Assembly (NCBI GenBank): GCA_905250025.1
Contig: CAJNOJ010000065.1
Coordinates: forward strand, 62,001 to 126,000
DNA from: Adineta ricciae
Lineage: Eukaryota > Rotifera > Eurotatoria > Adinetida > Adinetidae
Direction: 5' to 3'
DNA length: 64,000 bases
How positions within the stretch are numbered: the first letter of the stretch is position 1; every line of letters starts with the position of its first letter. Shown here one piece after another: positions 45,601-57,978 of this stretch. A program made the translations under genes and the position numbers. Below the pieces are notes generated by a model. It ran no database searches. It worked only from the letters and a program-made list of their open reading frames with translations, and was not told where the DNA came from.

Positions 45601-46721
45601 TCCGGGCTTGTATGGCTTTTTGTTATATTACAATTCCAACGTTAGAACATCCGTTACATAAACTTCAATTATACACACTTTGTTCACAAACAGCATATTT
45701 GAACCAAAGTCCTTCACAGGGTAGGATGAGGACAAATCGAAATCGCTTGTAACTTCTTCTCATAATGTATTTCAGGGGATGGTTTTCTCAAAACCGCGAT
45801 TACCTTGCTATCTGAATTTCCAAAACAAATTGAGATCGAAGGAAAACCAATATCAAGTGATCGATATCTCTATGAATCGATTACTAACATCATGGGCACA
45901 CTTGTTGTTGTACCAGTATGCGATTTTATATGTAAAACTTGCAGAGAAAACTGTTATTCTTTCTTTCAAAAGGATAATCCCGATGGCAGTGTTCTATATC
46001 TCGCTAATGGTTTGAGTAATGTCATTAGTCAAATGAAATGTTTCGACGAAGCAAGTGAAACGCGTGCGCTGCTTCTGATGAATATGCTCTGTTTTCTTAC
46101 TACACAAGTTCAATCGACGTTACCATATCATATTCCAAAAGGTATGTTCTCATGTTGGTCGAAGAATGTCTTCATTCTTTGTTGAAATTAGTCGAATCAA
46201 ATGATACTTTGTATGGTAATGATGAAAATTTTATTAATGAAATACATCAACGGTTGAGTCGCCTTTGCGAACAGATCATTCAGATTCTGAAAGATATGGG
46301 CAACACGGTAAATATGAAACGATGCACGTTATAGAGGTGAACTCTTCTCTGAATCTTTAGAATCCAAAGCGTCAGTCGTCATTGGCTCTCGAGTTTTTCA
46401 ATCGTTTCATTGCGCATACTGACTTGAGTCAGCCGAAATGCTTAAAATTTGTTGTTAATCTTTGGAATTTAATTCAGAAAAATGCCAGCCCTGATACACA
46501 AAAGACTGCCGTATGTCTCACTAAAGTTCTGTATTAAAAATATTCTGTTTTTCTTGCTGTAGAAGCGAATGTTGATTGCTATTGAGATAAATTCGAATTC
46601 TGATCAGTCCTTTAAACACTTACTCGAACTTTTATCCGGCACGATGAATGAAACCAGTCGAGTATCATCTCGCTCGTCGTCAACATCCAATTCGATACAA
46701 TCATTCAATACTGGTGATTAA
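42655..46721 (+). CDS. VPS35L: VPS35L, retriever complex subunit
   Basis: Twenty-two exons (42655-42768, 42826-43117, 43167-43231, 43290-43415, 43471-43555, 43605-43661, 43714-43861, 43916-44009, 44066-44319, 44384-44498, 44549-44668, 44725-44778, 44835-44978, 45030-45118, 45174-45254, 45306-45468, 45528-45720, 45776-45915, 45973-46141, 46192-46307, 46361-46510, 46563-46721); 2928 nt, 975 aa, as in vertebrates (about 963). Scaffold of the retriever cargo-recycling complex (with VPS26C and VPS29) on endosomes. The N-terminal 140 residues are Ser/Thr/Gln-rich and disordered. Then the conserved core begins: [87 protein letters not shown], ending in [11 protein letters not shown] and a helical repeat. 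The protein is an alpha-solenoid with no enzyme site. The Ser-rich tail is short. Confidence 0.96.
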
Positions 46722-46833
46722 AATCTTTTCCAAAATTAGCAATAATGATTCTCTCCATACCTGTGATTAGTCGATTTCGTCCTTTTTATTTCTGTGGAAA
46801 CCAATTATGATTGATTTATGTATTTTCTTATAA

Positions 46834-46839
46834 AATAAA
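46834..46839 (+). terminator. VPS35L: Polyadenylation signal AATAAA of VPS35L
   Basis: Canonical hexamer 113 nt after the VPS35L stop. Confidence 0.7.
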
Positions 46840-47151
46840 GATTTTTTAGATCATTTTTAATACCATACGAAGCGTTGTTTGTATTTTTCTTGAAAGTCCA
46901 GTTAAGTCAAATTGTTTGCTTTTTTTATTGTGAAAGAAAAGTCCTTAAACGATACTTATTCTAAATATGAATCACTCGAGAGAGAAAAACCATTCTATGC
47001 TGACATAAAACTATTTCTTATAGTTCTTGATGATGCGAAAATGAATGAGACCAGAAAAAGAGAAGGAAAGAATAAGATAATATTGACGTTATTGTTGTCT
47101 GTCTACATTTATCATAGCACCAACAAACATCTTATTTATTTGAAACTTGCT
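46840..47151. other. Convergent spacer, VPS35L and spondin gene
   Basis: Contains the spondin 3' UTR. The 103-codon plus-strand frame at 46912-47223 runs antisense into the last spondin exon and is not supported. Confidence 0.4.
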
Positions 47152-50100
47152 TTAACATGGGGTAGTTGTTTGACAATAGCGCGACTCTTTCAATGGTCCA
47201 CACCGTTTGCCACCATTACGTGATCGACGTACAGGTACACGTGTACGCGTTTGCATAGCATCTTGACCACAGCCGGTACATGATGACCAAACGCTCCATT
47301 GACTAACAACACAATCGACCGGTGCTAAAATGAATCATCATTGAAAAAATATATCTTCTAAAGGGAAGAATACATACGACAACGAATAATATGGCATGAT
47401 TGTGTCTCTTCCAGTTGTATCGATCGACAACGATGATCATCAACATGATGAGTGATTAATAATGTTCGGCTACGACGTCGAATACCGTTCGGTCCACATG
47501 TTACTGAACACTCACTCCATTCACTCCAAGGACTTGTCGGACATGATCGATCAGTGCCTGCAAAAGAAAAGTATTGAAATGTTATTTGATTTTCAATAAT
47601 CTTTACCTTCGGCAAGAAAACTTTTACAGGCAGTCTCACATTCCATTTTATCAGCGAAATTGTTCTTGTTATTACCACGGGCCGGACATGAAGTGAATGG
47701 TACGCATGACATGCTCGTCTTATTGTAATGATAACGTTGTAAACCACGGCATCGATTATCTTCAGCTGGTTCGGACATGCATCGATCTAGATAGTTGATT
47801 GTGAAAATTTGATAGAACGTTTTCTTGTATCTAGGTTTACCTTTATTCTCATTTTTGTTGCAATGCATCGAATCTGCGCCTTGACATTGACGTTTTTCGA
47901 TCAAATGAATGTCTTGGCATTGAGGATCATGATGTGAATTACCATTGATAAACCATCGTCGTCGTTCTGTAGCTCCTTGACCACATGATACAGAACATGG
48001 CGAGAATGATGACCAGTCAGTCACAGCACATCTAAAACAAGATCTTTTAGATTGGAAAGTAAAACGAAAGCAATTCATTTACTGTGCAACTTGTTGATTA
48101 TCGTCGTCACAATCATCACCTGATCTTTCGTAACACATTTCGCTTTCACTTAACCGTTCATTACATCCGTTGTGATCCCGATTTTTGTACATTCTAAAAA
48201 CAGAAAATCCATTCGAAAATGTTGTGCAAGACAAGTGTAGAAAGCCAACCTTGTTCGTGTTCGTAGACCATTTCCACATTTGACATTACAAACACTCCAT
48301 TCTGACCAAGGTGATGTCATACAACGAGGATCAGCCGATTCGTCTTCTGCAAACATTCAGACTATTTAATAGAAAAGAGCAGTGAGTGAAAAAAAAGGAT
48401 ACACACCAAGTAATTCAACGTTCGATTTAGCGACTTCTTTGTCGTTCTCGACTTCGTTTGTACGACTCAAGTCGACAAAATCTGGACCAAAGTCAATAAC
48501 TGACGGTGTTTCCGTATGCTGTGGACGACCGCTTGGACATGATACACCTTGTGTCATCACCCGTTTAATACTCAATTTGGCAAATGGTGGTGGCTGTTGA
48601 CCTAAGTATTCAGAAAACAGAGAAAAATCAGTATCAACCTATTGTTTTGTTTAATGATCGTACCAAAGAATGGCGATCGATTGTCGGTAATATTGCTTGA
48701 AAGAATCGGTGTAATTGGTTTACGATGATGTTCTGGGCGTTTTGGTCCCTAACGAAATATGAAATGTACATTCGGTTAAAAATTATCAAAAGTTTCATTT
48801 ACATTGTAGCGAACACCCATGTCAGTTCCTGCGTCAAATGGATGAAGTAATTCTTCGTAGCTATCTAACCAGGTGCAATTTGGAAGACATAAGTCTAAGC
48901 CGGACACACCTAGTTAAGATAATGAAAATGCCAAGTAGATTTTTGTTTTGTGCAGAAGAAAAACGAATCGAATTACCAGCAACCCAATCGGGTGACGGTC
49001 CAAGCATTGTTACAAACGATAAGAAATGATGGTTTCTCGATGATGTAAAGGCACCTGTAGTAGCTTTTGTAACATTAACTGTCCATAGACCAGGTATGAT
49101 CATTATGTTTCGAATGACACCAAACTTGGTCTGAGAAAAAAAAACAGGAACAGTTTTGGTTTCGTTCTCAACTAATCAGATTTTTAGAATAAAAAATCTT
49201 ACGTGATTTTTTATTTCTTTCTGCATTGTTCCAATGGCACCCCATTCGGCAACTTGTTTCAAACCATCGCTAGCAATCTCGCCATAGTTCCACACTAGAT
49301 TACAAAAGAAATGTAGAAGCTACGACATTTTTCTATTGCAATCAATTACGTGAATATTCTTGACTATGGATAGCTCCAATCAAATCAGACCAATGGAGAA
49401 GATGTTCTACAAAACGGCAGATATATATATTACTTTCGATAGGGATAGTATTTACCAGGTGGCCAATCTTTTGGATGCGTTTGTTTCGACCACAAGCCTT
49501 GAAATGTTATTTGAAATTTCGCTTCGTCGCATGCACAGCAAGGATGACGAGGTCGAAAAGTGGCCTTTGGCATATCTATAGAAATTAACTGAATGTTCAT
49601 AGGGAAATTTGTATGCTGTCTTTACCTGTCATCATTTGTTTATGTTTCATAGAATTACCATTGCAGTCAATGGTACATGATTGACGCTCTTCCAAAACTT
49701 CCGTACAGTGACCATGCATAGCAGCACGCTTGTCTGCATACATTCTTGTTCGAGTTTGCGTACCTGGTCGATGACATGTAGCGTTCGAACATGCTGACCA
49801 TTCACTCCATATTGAAACAAGACATCGTGGATCGTGAACCACTATGAAACAAGAAAGATTCTATAGCAGTTCTTCTACGGTATCAATCAGACATACTTGA
49901 TTTATGGTCTTGAATGAGTTCATCGCACATTGCTTCGCATTCTTCGTGTGTCATGAAATTATTGTCATTGCCTATGCAAATTAGACTTCCAGTAGTTAAA
50001 TTAAAATGCATTGTATCTCTACCTCGACATCCACCATATGAAAATTTAGTACATTTACGTGTTGTACCATCGAAATAGAATCGATCGATAAATTTGGTAC

Positions 50101-53100
50101 ACGGACCAGGTTCGAGTGGATGCATACATTTCTCTAAAATAGCACAAATATTCTGATCATTAGTTGAATACGTTCTCTTCGATAACCTACGTTTTCTTTC
50201 AGCAGCTTCCATGCTTTTAATCATTGTTCGTCGTGTGTCTGATAGACGATACATTTGTGCTGGATCGCAAGGTGTATGACAATCACGAAATTCTTCTAAT
50301 GGTTCCGAACAAAAGCCCATTGCTAGAAATTTGACTTTGTATGCACGAAATCGAACTTGCGTGCCGGGTCCACAAACAGACGAGCAAGCGCTCCATTCAG
50401 ACCAGGGCAAAGTCATACAGCGTGTATCTTTGCCATCCTCTAAAAATATAAACGTATTATTCAATATATTTGTGTTAAATAGAATCCGAATTCAAACCTG
50501 TGCGTCCACGTAATAGGATGTCGCATGTATCCTCACATACGTCTCGTGTAAGAAAGTTATTGTCATTAGCACCACAACCACTGTAATCAAATTCTAGACA
50601 TTTACTCATGTCCAAATTGAAATAGAAACGACGTTCATATTGTGCACATGAGCCGACTTCGAGTGATTGCATGCAAATACGTTTTTTCTCGATCATATCT
50701 GTTAAACGGCCTTGTTCACAGAGAGGCTTCATTCCAATACAGGACTCTTTTTCCATCAATTGATACTCCGATCGGCATTGAGACTTGTCGCCACCTTTGA
50801 GCATGGTACGTGATCGAGTACGCATACCTTCGCCACATGTAACTGAACAATGAGACCATGCTGACCAGTCGCTAACCATACACCTAAAGTCAAGAGTAAT
50901 TTACTTGTAAAGAATGTTTTAACAGAAGATTTCGGAGCTTTACATCGAAGTATCCAAGGAATGCGGATGGTTATTTGTCATCATTGATGAGCATGATGTC
51001 GAGTGACATGAAGCCATATCATAAGTACGTTCATCGCAGTGATGACGGAAAGCTTTGTCCGGCATAAGATACGAACGTCGTCGTGTTTTGATGCCATGAC
51101 CACAAGTAACCGAACAGGATGACCAGGGCGACCATTCGGTTAAACGACATTCAGGTGTTGAGGCTTCTTCTACATAGTAGAGTAAGAAAAATTGTAGTTT
51201 GCTAGTAATCTAGTTACCATAAGCGTAAACTAATCTTCCTGAATGATCGTATTTTTGTTTCACTCGTTCATTTCGATGATGCACCTGTGAGAGATCAACA
51301 TCAGGAGATGATTCTTCACGGTGATGATGATTTGTTCGTTGAGAATGTTGTCTACCATTCTGATTATTTGGACACTGAGTTCCACGGACCAGCGTACGTT
51401 GAAGTGTAACGCGGGCAACAGGCATTATTGGTTTACCTACTCGCACAGAAGGCAATGCAATTAAAAAGCACAGTGATCCCAGAACTAACTCATTGGATCA
51501 TGAAAAGATGATGTTGGAGAGATGGTACCAGTGATTGCGTGAATTTTCTCCAATGGCACTGTCGGCAATCGACCAGACTGAAATCAAAGTTCATACATAG
51601 GTATTTGCATGAACGCAAATCGAATCCATTGAATTTACTGTATATGTTGTTCCACTATCAATTCCAGCATCCAATGGATAAAGATCTTCCGAATATTGTT
51701 CAACCCATGTACAATTCGATAAACATAAATCTACTGCATTGACTCCTATAAACAAACAATAGAAAATATTTTCAATCCAATTCATTCATGATTATACGCG
51801 ATCAAAAGAAAGCATTACGAAATAATGAAGAAAGCATATATACCTGTGAACCAGTCAGGACTGGGCGAGATTTTGCTCACAAAACTCAATTTAGGATGGC
51901 GAGGAGAAACAGTAAATACATTCATTGCTGATGACATTTCATTAGATGACATTTTCAAAGGTCGAGCAAGTATTAAACTACGAATAACACCATTAAATGA
52001 CTATAACAAACAAAAAGCACTGGATCACATATGTATACAACATCAATGAGAAATACAAGAAGACAACACGAATACAATAGGAATTATGTTGTACATTGTG
52101 AGAACAATCTACCTATGAAAGAATCAGAGGATTTTATGTTTTCATCTATGTATCTGCTGACAAGAGATAGACGATGAAAATCTCGATTCGCTCGAATAGC
52201 TTGGTACCACCATGAGCCAGACATGAGAAAACGCAAACCAACTGAATCACTTTCACGTTGCTATTTTAATTTTTGTAAAGAAAATCAATAGTTGACAAAA
52301 GATATCTTCGTCATACTAACTTCATTTGCTAGATCTTGTTCAAGTGCGTGAGTATCACCAGTGAGAACTAGCTGACTTAAACCACGATTAGCATATGCAC
52401 CAATTTCAAATAATGAATAATTAGAATTATGAACAGCACCGACAGTTGTTGAGAAATGAGCTTTTATAAAAATAGAATTCCATGTTTTATAAGATCAAAC
52501 GAAGTTTTCTCTTACCTGTTGTTGCTGGCCAGTCTTTTTTGTGCGTCTGTGGTGACCAAAGTCCTTTAAATGTTAATTGATATTTGGCTTCACCACAAGC
52601 ACAACATTGTTGCATCATTTTTTTCATATGCATTTCTGAAGAAGAAAACAAAGCAATTCTTGTTATACTGACATATAGCATTGCGTATTCCTTGGCATAC
52701 TAACGATCTTCACACATGGTATAGGTTAACGCATTATCATCTTTGAACCAAACCGTATCCGATCGTACTACAGTTGCTCTAAACACAGTAGTTTTGTACT
52801 GTTTCACCTGCTCTAGTCCTTAGAAAGACAATATCTACTTGAATGAAATACATCCCTGCGGATGACGTGGTGCAATCCAATCGACAGAAATCGAATTTTT
52901 CAATTTATCTGGATTCGCATCTGTAACACCGCCAGGACAATTACGTTGACTGATGATCGCTTCTTGCGTTGATTCGTCATTTGTATGCGTCGATGGTAAT
53001 AACTCAAATTGTCCGACTGGACGATAGGCTTGATCATCAGACCATGTTGATGGTACAGCAATAAGCATAAATTCTTTGAACGATGACTGATACGTTTGAC

Positions 53101-53346
53101 TTTTGAAACCGCTCAATGAAACTAGAAACTTAATCTTTTGATATCGTATATCTTCACAAATAATCTCTTACCTTTGTATGTTCGACCCGGAACATATGTT
53201 TTAAAACTACCTTCAACTGTTATACGAAAACCATTATCCCCTGACGTCTGAGGTACAAGATATCGCGATGAACGATAGCAAGTCGGCGGTTGTGCAAGAA
53301 CAACATTGTAGAAAAGTAATAAGTGAAGAACATACACAACTAACAT
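47152..53346 (-). CDS. F-spondin relative with two Spondin_N domains, eight TSP1 and three Kunitz domains
   Basis: Twenty-eight exons: 53172-53346, 52839-53121, 52705-52778, 52516-52635, 52321-52460, 52113-52260, 51844-51927, 51639-51745, 51490-51577, 51218-51439, 50944-51169, 50498-50883, 50023-50439, 49897-49971, 49626-49841, 49456-49575, 49350-49406, 49203-49294, 48977-49130, 48803-48909, 48664-48748, 48407-48601, 48250-48346, 48083-48193, 47841-48031, 47607-47786, 47378-47557, 47152-47324; 4503 nt, 1500 aa. Secreted matrix protein. Order: signal peptide (1-18), Reeler (about 20-178), Spondin_N (about 183-410), TSP1, TSP1, Kunitz, TSP1, Kunitz, TSP1, a second Spondin_N (about 928-1150), TSP1, TSP1, Kunitz, TSP1, TSP1. 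TSP1 cores such as WSPWSSCSVTCG and WSEWSACSSVCGPG are clear; both Spondin_N keep CCACxEAKxQxTFxGLWS and SPDW. The exon joining the two halves continues the frame with no start, stop or signal peptide between them. F-spondins normally have one Spondin_N. Confidence 0.93.
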
Positions 53347-54784
53347 TGTCTTGTTAATGTAATGTATGTTGAGAAAATGTACCTGTGCTTGTTTAAACTA
53401 CAAGAGAGAGACAAAAGAAAGAAAATATGAATATTTCAGGACATAACCAACAATTGTAATAGAATACAAGGAAAATAATAACAACAACAACTAAGACGAA
53501 GAACTGTATGTTTGTATATGGAAAGCACCAGAAAGAAAGAAGAAAGAGACAGAGAGAAAGAAAGAAGTAAGTAATAAATCAATAATAAGCGAAAGACAGT
53601 ATATTCTATTGAAGAAATACGACGATGATGATGATGATGAAAGGCTAATTTCTCTTTTTTCTCCTTGCACTTTTGTTTTCTCTGATATGCCAACTGACAA
53701 TCAAACGAAATCAAATCAAATCTTCAGACAGTTTCAATAATGTCTAATTACAGATATAATACGAAAATACTATTCAGATTTAGTAATTCGAAGCAGTTTT
53801 ACAATACTCAAGAGAATAGAAAACGCACGTTCATACTCGAAAACAATGTTGAAATTCAGAATTCTCTAAGATGTTCTCTTTTCTTCTGCTTCTTCTTTCT
53901 GCTTAGTCAGTTCATAAATAATTTAGGTTTTTATCGATTGAGAAGTGATTTTTTTCTCATCAACAAACTTGCTGTGATCTCGTCCTTGAAAGTAAGTAGT
54001 TTCACTATTCTACAGAGACGAATATAATTGAAAAATGTCTATCTTGATAATAAGAGAACTCTATAATGATAAATAGTACTTCGAGGGCACATAGATAATA
54101 ATAAACATGCTGTCTTTTCGTAATAAACAGATGGCATTGCCTAAATGACATTCTTTTGATATGCACAATTTATTAAGAAATCCTAAAGAGGCCAACTCGA
54201 TATCGACGATTCCACATCGTTATCAGGCGAAAAAAACATTCAGCTTACAATCAAGCGATTATGTTTCCTGTTAGTCTCTTTTATTGGCAGCTAAAAAAGG
54301 AAAATCTCTTTTCCGTCTTTTCTATTATTCAATGGGCTCTTATTTACTTTTGAACTTGCGATTGAATGCAAAATGTCCTTACTCAGAAAAGCAATCATAC
54401 CAACGGCAGCGAGTCTATCAAAACAGCTGCCATAATTCAGAAAATAAAAGGAAAGTCACCGCAACATCGACCTTGTTCCATGGAAAATATACTTGCAAAC
54501 CGATAGATAATATACCTAACAGATAGTATATTGTTTTTCAGCGTATTGGATACTTGATTCAATAAACATGTACACACAAATGAATTATGCACACTCAAGA
54601 TCTACCAATGAACGTCATAAACGAACATAACAAAAAAATTGAAAAATGATTAAACAATACGAAAATTCTTTAGTGTCTAGAACGACAATACACACGCGCA
54701 TGCACACATATACACACAAATGAGATAATAAAAAAACAGTGAGAGATCTATTATTGACTATGATATATGAATTCATGTCGTTTC
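53347..54784. other. 1.4-kb region, spondin promoter and 3' side of AT-hook gene
   Basis: Purine- and AT-rich. No gene supported; short plus-strand frames at 53740-54027 and 54284-54526 lack splice context and motifs. Confidence 0.4.
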
Positions 54785-55610
54785 TTAAACGTTGTTAGTC
54801 GTATTTGCAGATGACGATGCAGCAGATGCGACAGCTACTGGTGTCAATTCTGCGGCTAATTTTTTTGGTCGGCCTCGTTTCTTAGCTATGCTATCGGATT
54901 TAGCTGGTGGTTTTGCTTTTAGTGCTGATTTTTTGGCAGAAACAGATCCAGATGGCCGACCGCGTCTTCTGCCCGATGAAGTTTCTGTTGATATCGGAGA
55001 TTTCGCCGGCTTTACAACCTTTTTAGGCGAGGATCCGGATGGTCGTCCACGTTTTTTCTTTTCTAGTGCAGATGCACTATCTGTTTCTTTTGGAACTTCT
55101 ACCGGATTTGCTCGAACCTAAAAGACGTCTTCATCAGATCGATAGTTTCTGGAAACGGGAAGTTTTACTTGTGGTTTAACGATGCTACTGATTTGTTCAG
55201 TTGGCGCGACCACGTTCTTCGATGGTCGACCGCGTTTCTTTTTATTTGCGTTACCATTTGCTGACGGTTGTTCGTTTTTTCCTGATGTTGTCAATACAGC
55301 TTTTTTGGTTGATGACGTTTCTCCTGTTGTTTTGCTTGGTCGACCACGGCCACGTTTGACCTCATTGGCATTCTTTATCACCTTCATTGTACCTGCAGAC
55401 TTCGGTGGACGACCTCGGCCTCTCTTTGCATTGACATTAGCTGATGATCGATTGTTTTTACCTTGATCTAGATGACAAGTATTCCTCTATGAGTGGCAAA
55501 TAAACAAACAAAACTCATTTACCATGAACACCGTTGGTTGCTGCATCTGTATCCATAGGCAAAACTCCGGCACTGTCATTCAAAGTTGAAGCATTGTTCT
55601 GTTGTTCCAT
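54785..55610 (-). CDS. HMGA-like protein with six AT-hooks
   Basis: Three exons (55523-55610, 55169-55467, 54785-55117), 720 nt, 239 aa. Chromatin-associated proteins with AT-hooks bind the minor groove of AT-rich DNA. Six hooks are visible, each with the core RGRP: KRGRGRPPK, KRGRGRPSK, KKRGRPSK, KKRGRPSG, RRRGRPSG and KKRGRPKK, spaced by 25-50 residue Lys/Ser/Thr/Ala linkers. Vertebrate HMGA has three hooks. The protein starts MEQQNNAS with a short acidic-neutral leader and ends in an Ala/Ser/Thr tail without the acidic end of HMGA. The second intron (55118-55168) is 51 nt and, if retained, stays in frame and ends in TAG, giving a three-hook product. The dense plus-strand open frames over this gene are antisense. 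Confidence 0.88.
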
Positions 55611-56793
55611 TTAAAGTTCGATTTTGTGTAAATAAATCAAAAGCGAATCTGTAGCGAAAAGAAAAAATAAGAACGTCTCAATAAGATGAGCTCGATTGAC
55701 CGATGTTTCTCTAATGATAGAGAAAGAACAAATGAACAATGATCGACTGATCATCTTTCTCTATTTCTCATTGGCCAACGAGATAAGATCTTGTATAAAA
55801 ACCTGTCTTTCGTTTTCTTTTGAATACTACTGAAATATTCAATGGAAGAGTACGTTTGACTGACGACTTCACTCGACAGGTTATTAGCACTTCGTTTTCA
55901 TAAAACATGGCACTCAAGATAATAGAATGATACGCATATCTTTCGTCTGTGTCAAGTGACATCTGTTATCTCTTCCGAGTAGATTACGATTGGTTTGATC
56001 ACAAAAAGAGCAATCTTTAATTATAAAGGATGTCACTTCCTTTTCTTATATGCTTTTTTTCCTAATAAACAAAAAAGAAAACGCACGCACGCACACGGGA
56101 AAAAGATACTGTACACAAAAAGAAACCAATGCTCGGAAAACAAACAAACAGATCGGGTATAAAAGACCGAAAAAACGAACCCGTTCTAGATACTTGTTGC
56201 TAGATATATATGTATATATATATACAAGCAGAAAATGGTCACATCGAAGTTTTTTTACATATATACACTGACAAGTTAATGTTGTTCGTTTCTCATCTTT
56301 ATCATCAAATGTACATAAAGAGGAAAAACAAATTCATATGTAAGAAACAGAGTGCAAGAGAGAGCGAGAGAGACAGACAAAAAGAATCACAGATGAAACA
56401 ATGACGTGTACTGTAATAAAGAAGAAGAAGAAGAAGAAGATATACAAGTATATGTATGTACATGGGGAAAAGACATGAAACTGTTCTTCAATGTTATGCA
56501 CAAAAAGAAGAAGGAAAAAAACTCGAAAGAATAAACCAAACAAACAAACGAACAAACAACAGATCAGTTGATTGTGAAGCAATGAAACGAAACGAAAGAG
56601 ACAAATGTAACAGGAAACGAACTAATGGTATGCTAAACCGGGAAAATCAACTCTCTCACACTCACTTAATTTACAACACACAGAAATAAAAGTAATAGAG
56701 ATACCTGAAATGGTCTGGTTGTTACAAATACGCACGCACGCACACACATATATTATATATATATAGAGAAAATTTTTATATACAAATTTCTTT
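55611..56793. other. Spacer, AT-hook gene promoter and 3' side of ankyrin/poly-Q gene
   Basis: AT-rich with TATA-containing runs (TATAAAAG at about 56158 on the plus strand, and TATATATATA near 56208) and GAAGAAGAA near 56420-56440. No protein-coding gene is supported. The TATA-like element at 56158 has no open reading frame of useful size after it. Confidence 0.4.
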
Positions 56794-57799
56794 TTACATC
56801 ATACCAATCTGATTGAACACAGATTCATCATCGCCGTATAAGTCAATAAGAACTCCTAATACTTGAGGATGTTCATGAGCAATTGCCCATTCAACAAGTG
56901 ATTTGTCACCTGTTTTGCGGCGTTCTTCATACCGACGCCAATTGGCACCGTGCTTCAGTAACGTAACAACAACAGAACCTTGATTGCATTCAATAGCTCG
57001 TTCTAATGGAGTCTTATCTTCGAAGCCAGGATAATCAACGGGAAAACCACGTGTTAATAAATATTCAATGATATCAAGACGACCATAGCCTATGGCAACA
57101 TTTAATGCTGATTCACGAGCCACCGAGATGCAGTACTAGAATAGAAAAATTCGATTTTATTTGTTATCCGATCATGGCCAATATTCTTATTGATAAGAAA
57201 TCCTACGGTCAACAAAAAGACGTTGACTCGCAGCGAAAACCTTGGTCATGATTAATCTAAAATTGAGCTTTTCAAGCATATAGAATGGATGAAAACGAAC
57301 TACCCCTACATATGTGCGTCAATTTTATTTTGATTCACTGCACCAATTCAAAGAGTAAAACTCAGGAACTTTTTTCACTTTCCCTCCTTCTAGAAAGTAA
57401 AAACAAAAACGGTACCTCGATCAACCTTATTTTCTATGCACAATAAGAAATCTATGCTATGGTGATTCATAATCGATGGTTTGAGAAAGAAAAACAATCT
57501 CTTCTATTTGTTTTGCCTATGTTCTTTTTCAATACTTTGTTGTTTTTTCGCATGCAACCGAACTTACGGGATTATGACCGAGATGAAGGAGCAGATCGAC
57601 CATAGTAAGTCTTCCGTTATCAATAGCAGTGTATAGTGGTGTGTGACCATTGGAATCGAGTAAACATGTATCAGCGACTGTTGGCTGTTGTCGAAGTCGA
57701 CTATGTAAACGAACTATTCCTGTAACATCATTTGTTCGAACAGCATGATGCAAATCAAACTTCGGCAGAGGTAACTCCGAAAGTTGTTGTTGAGGGTTT

Positions 57800-57832
<33 letters not shown>

Positions 57833-57978
57833 AGTTGTTGATGTTGAAGTTGTGGGATTAGTTTCGTCGGATGAGAAGGTTGCTGATACGGGGCATAATG
57901 GGTACGATGTTGAGCAATCACAGGACCTCCGTTATGATGATGATGAGAACGGCGTCGATAATTACTCTCAGTTAACAT
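56794..57978 (-). CDS. Poly-Q ankyrin-repeat protein
   Basis: Two exons (57568-57978 and 56794-57135), 753 nt, 250 aa, joined in frame across a 432-nt intron. The N-terminal half begins MLTESNYRRRSHHHH and holds a His/Pro/Gln-rich, presumably disordered region with an 11-residue glutamine run (mixed CAA/CAG) near residues 46-58. Ankyrin repeats follow: FDLHHAVRTNDVTGIVRL, GHTPLYTAIDNGRLTMVDLL, ESALNVAIGYGRLDIIEYLL, KTPLERAIECNQGSVVVTLL and a final degenerate repeat ending in LIDLYGDDESV. The exon break lies inside a repeat. An open frame extends 19 codons upstream of the chosen ATG with a hydrophobic start, which could be read as a signal peptide, but the composition argues for a cytosolic or nuclear protein, so the ATG at 57978 is preferred. 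No family beyond ankyrin can be named. Confidence 0.82.

Noticed and set aside
47152-53346. Interpretation as two separate tandem F-spondin genes
   Set aside because: The intron between 49626 and 49575 joins the halves in frame in phase 1, and the second half has no signal peptide, start exon or promoter-like gap.
54792-55466. Plus-strand open frames across the AT-hook gene
   Set aside because: They are the antisense of the repeated RGRP codons; the minus strand has the known hook motif, splice sites and start.
56150-56290. TATAAAAG element followed by ATG (plus strand)
   Set aside because: The frame after the ATG ends after 14 codons and no splice continuation was found.
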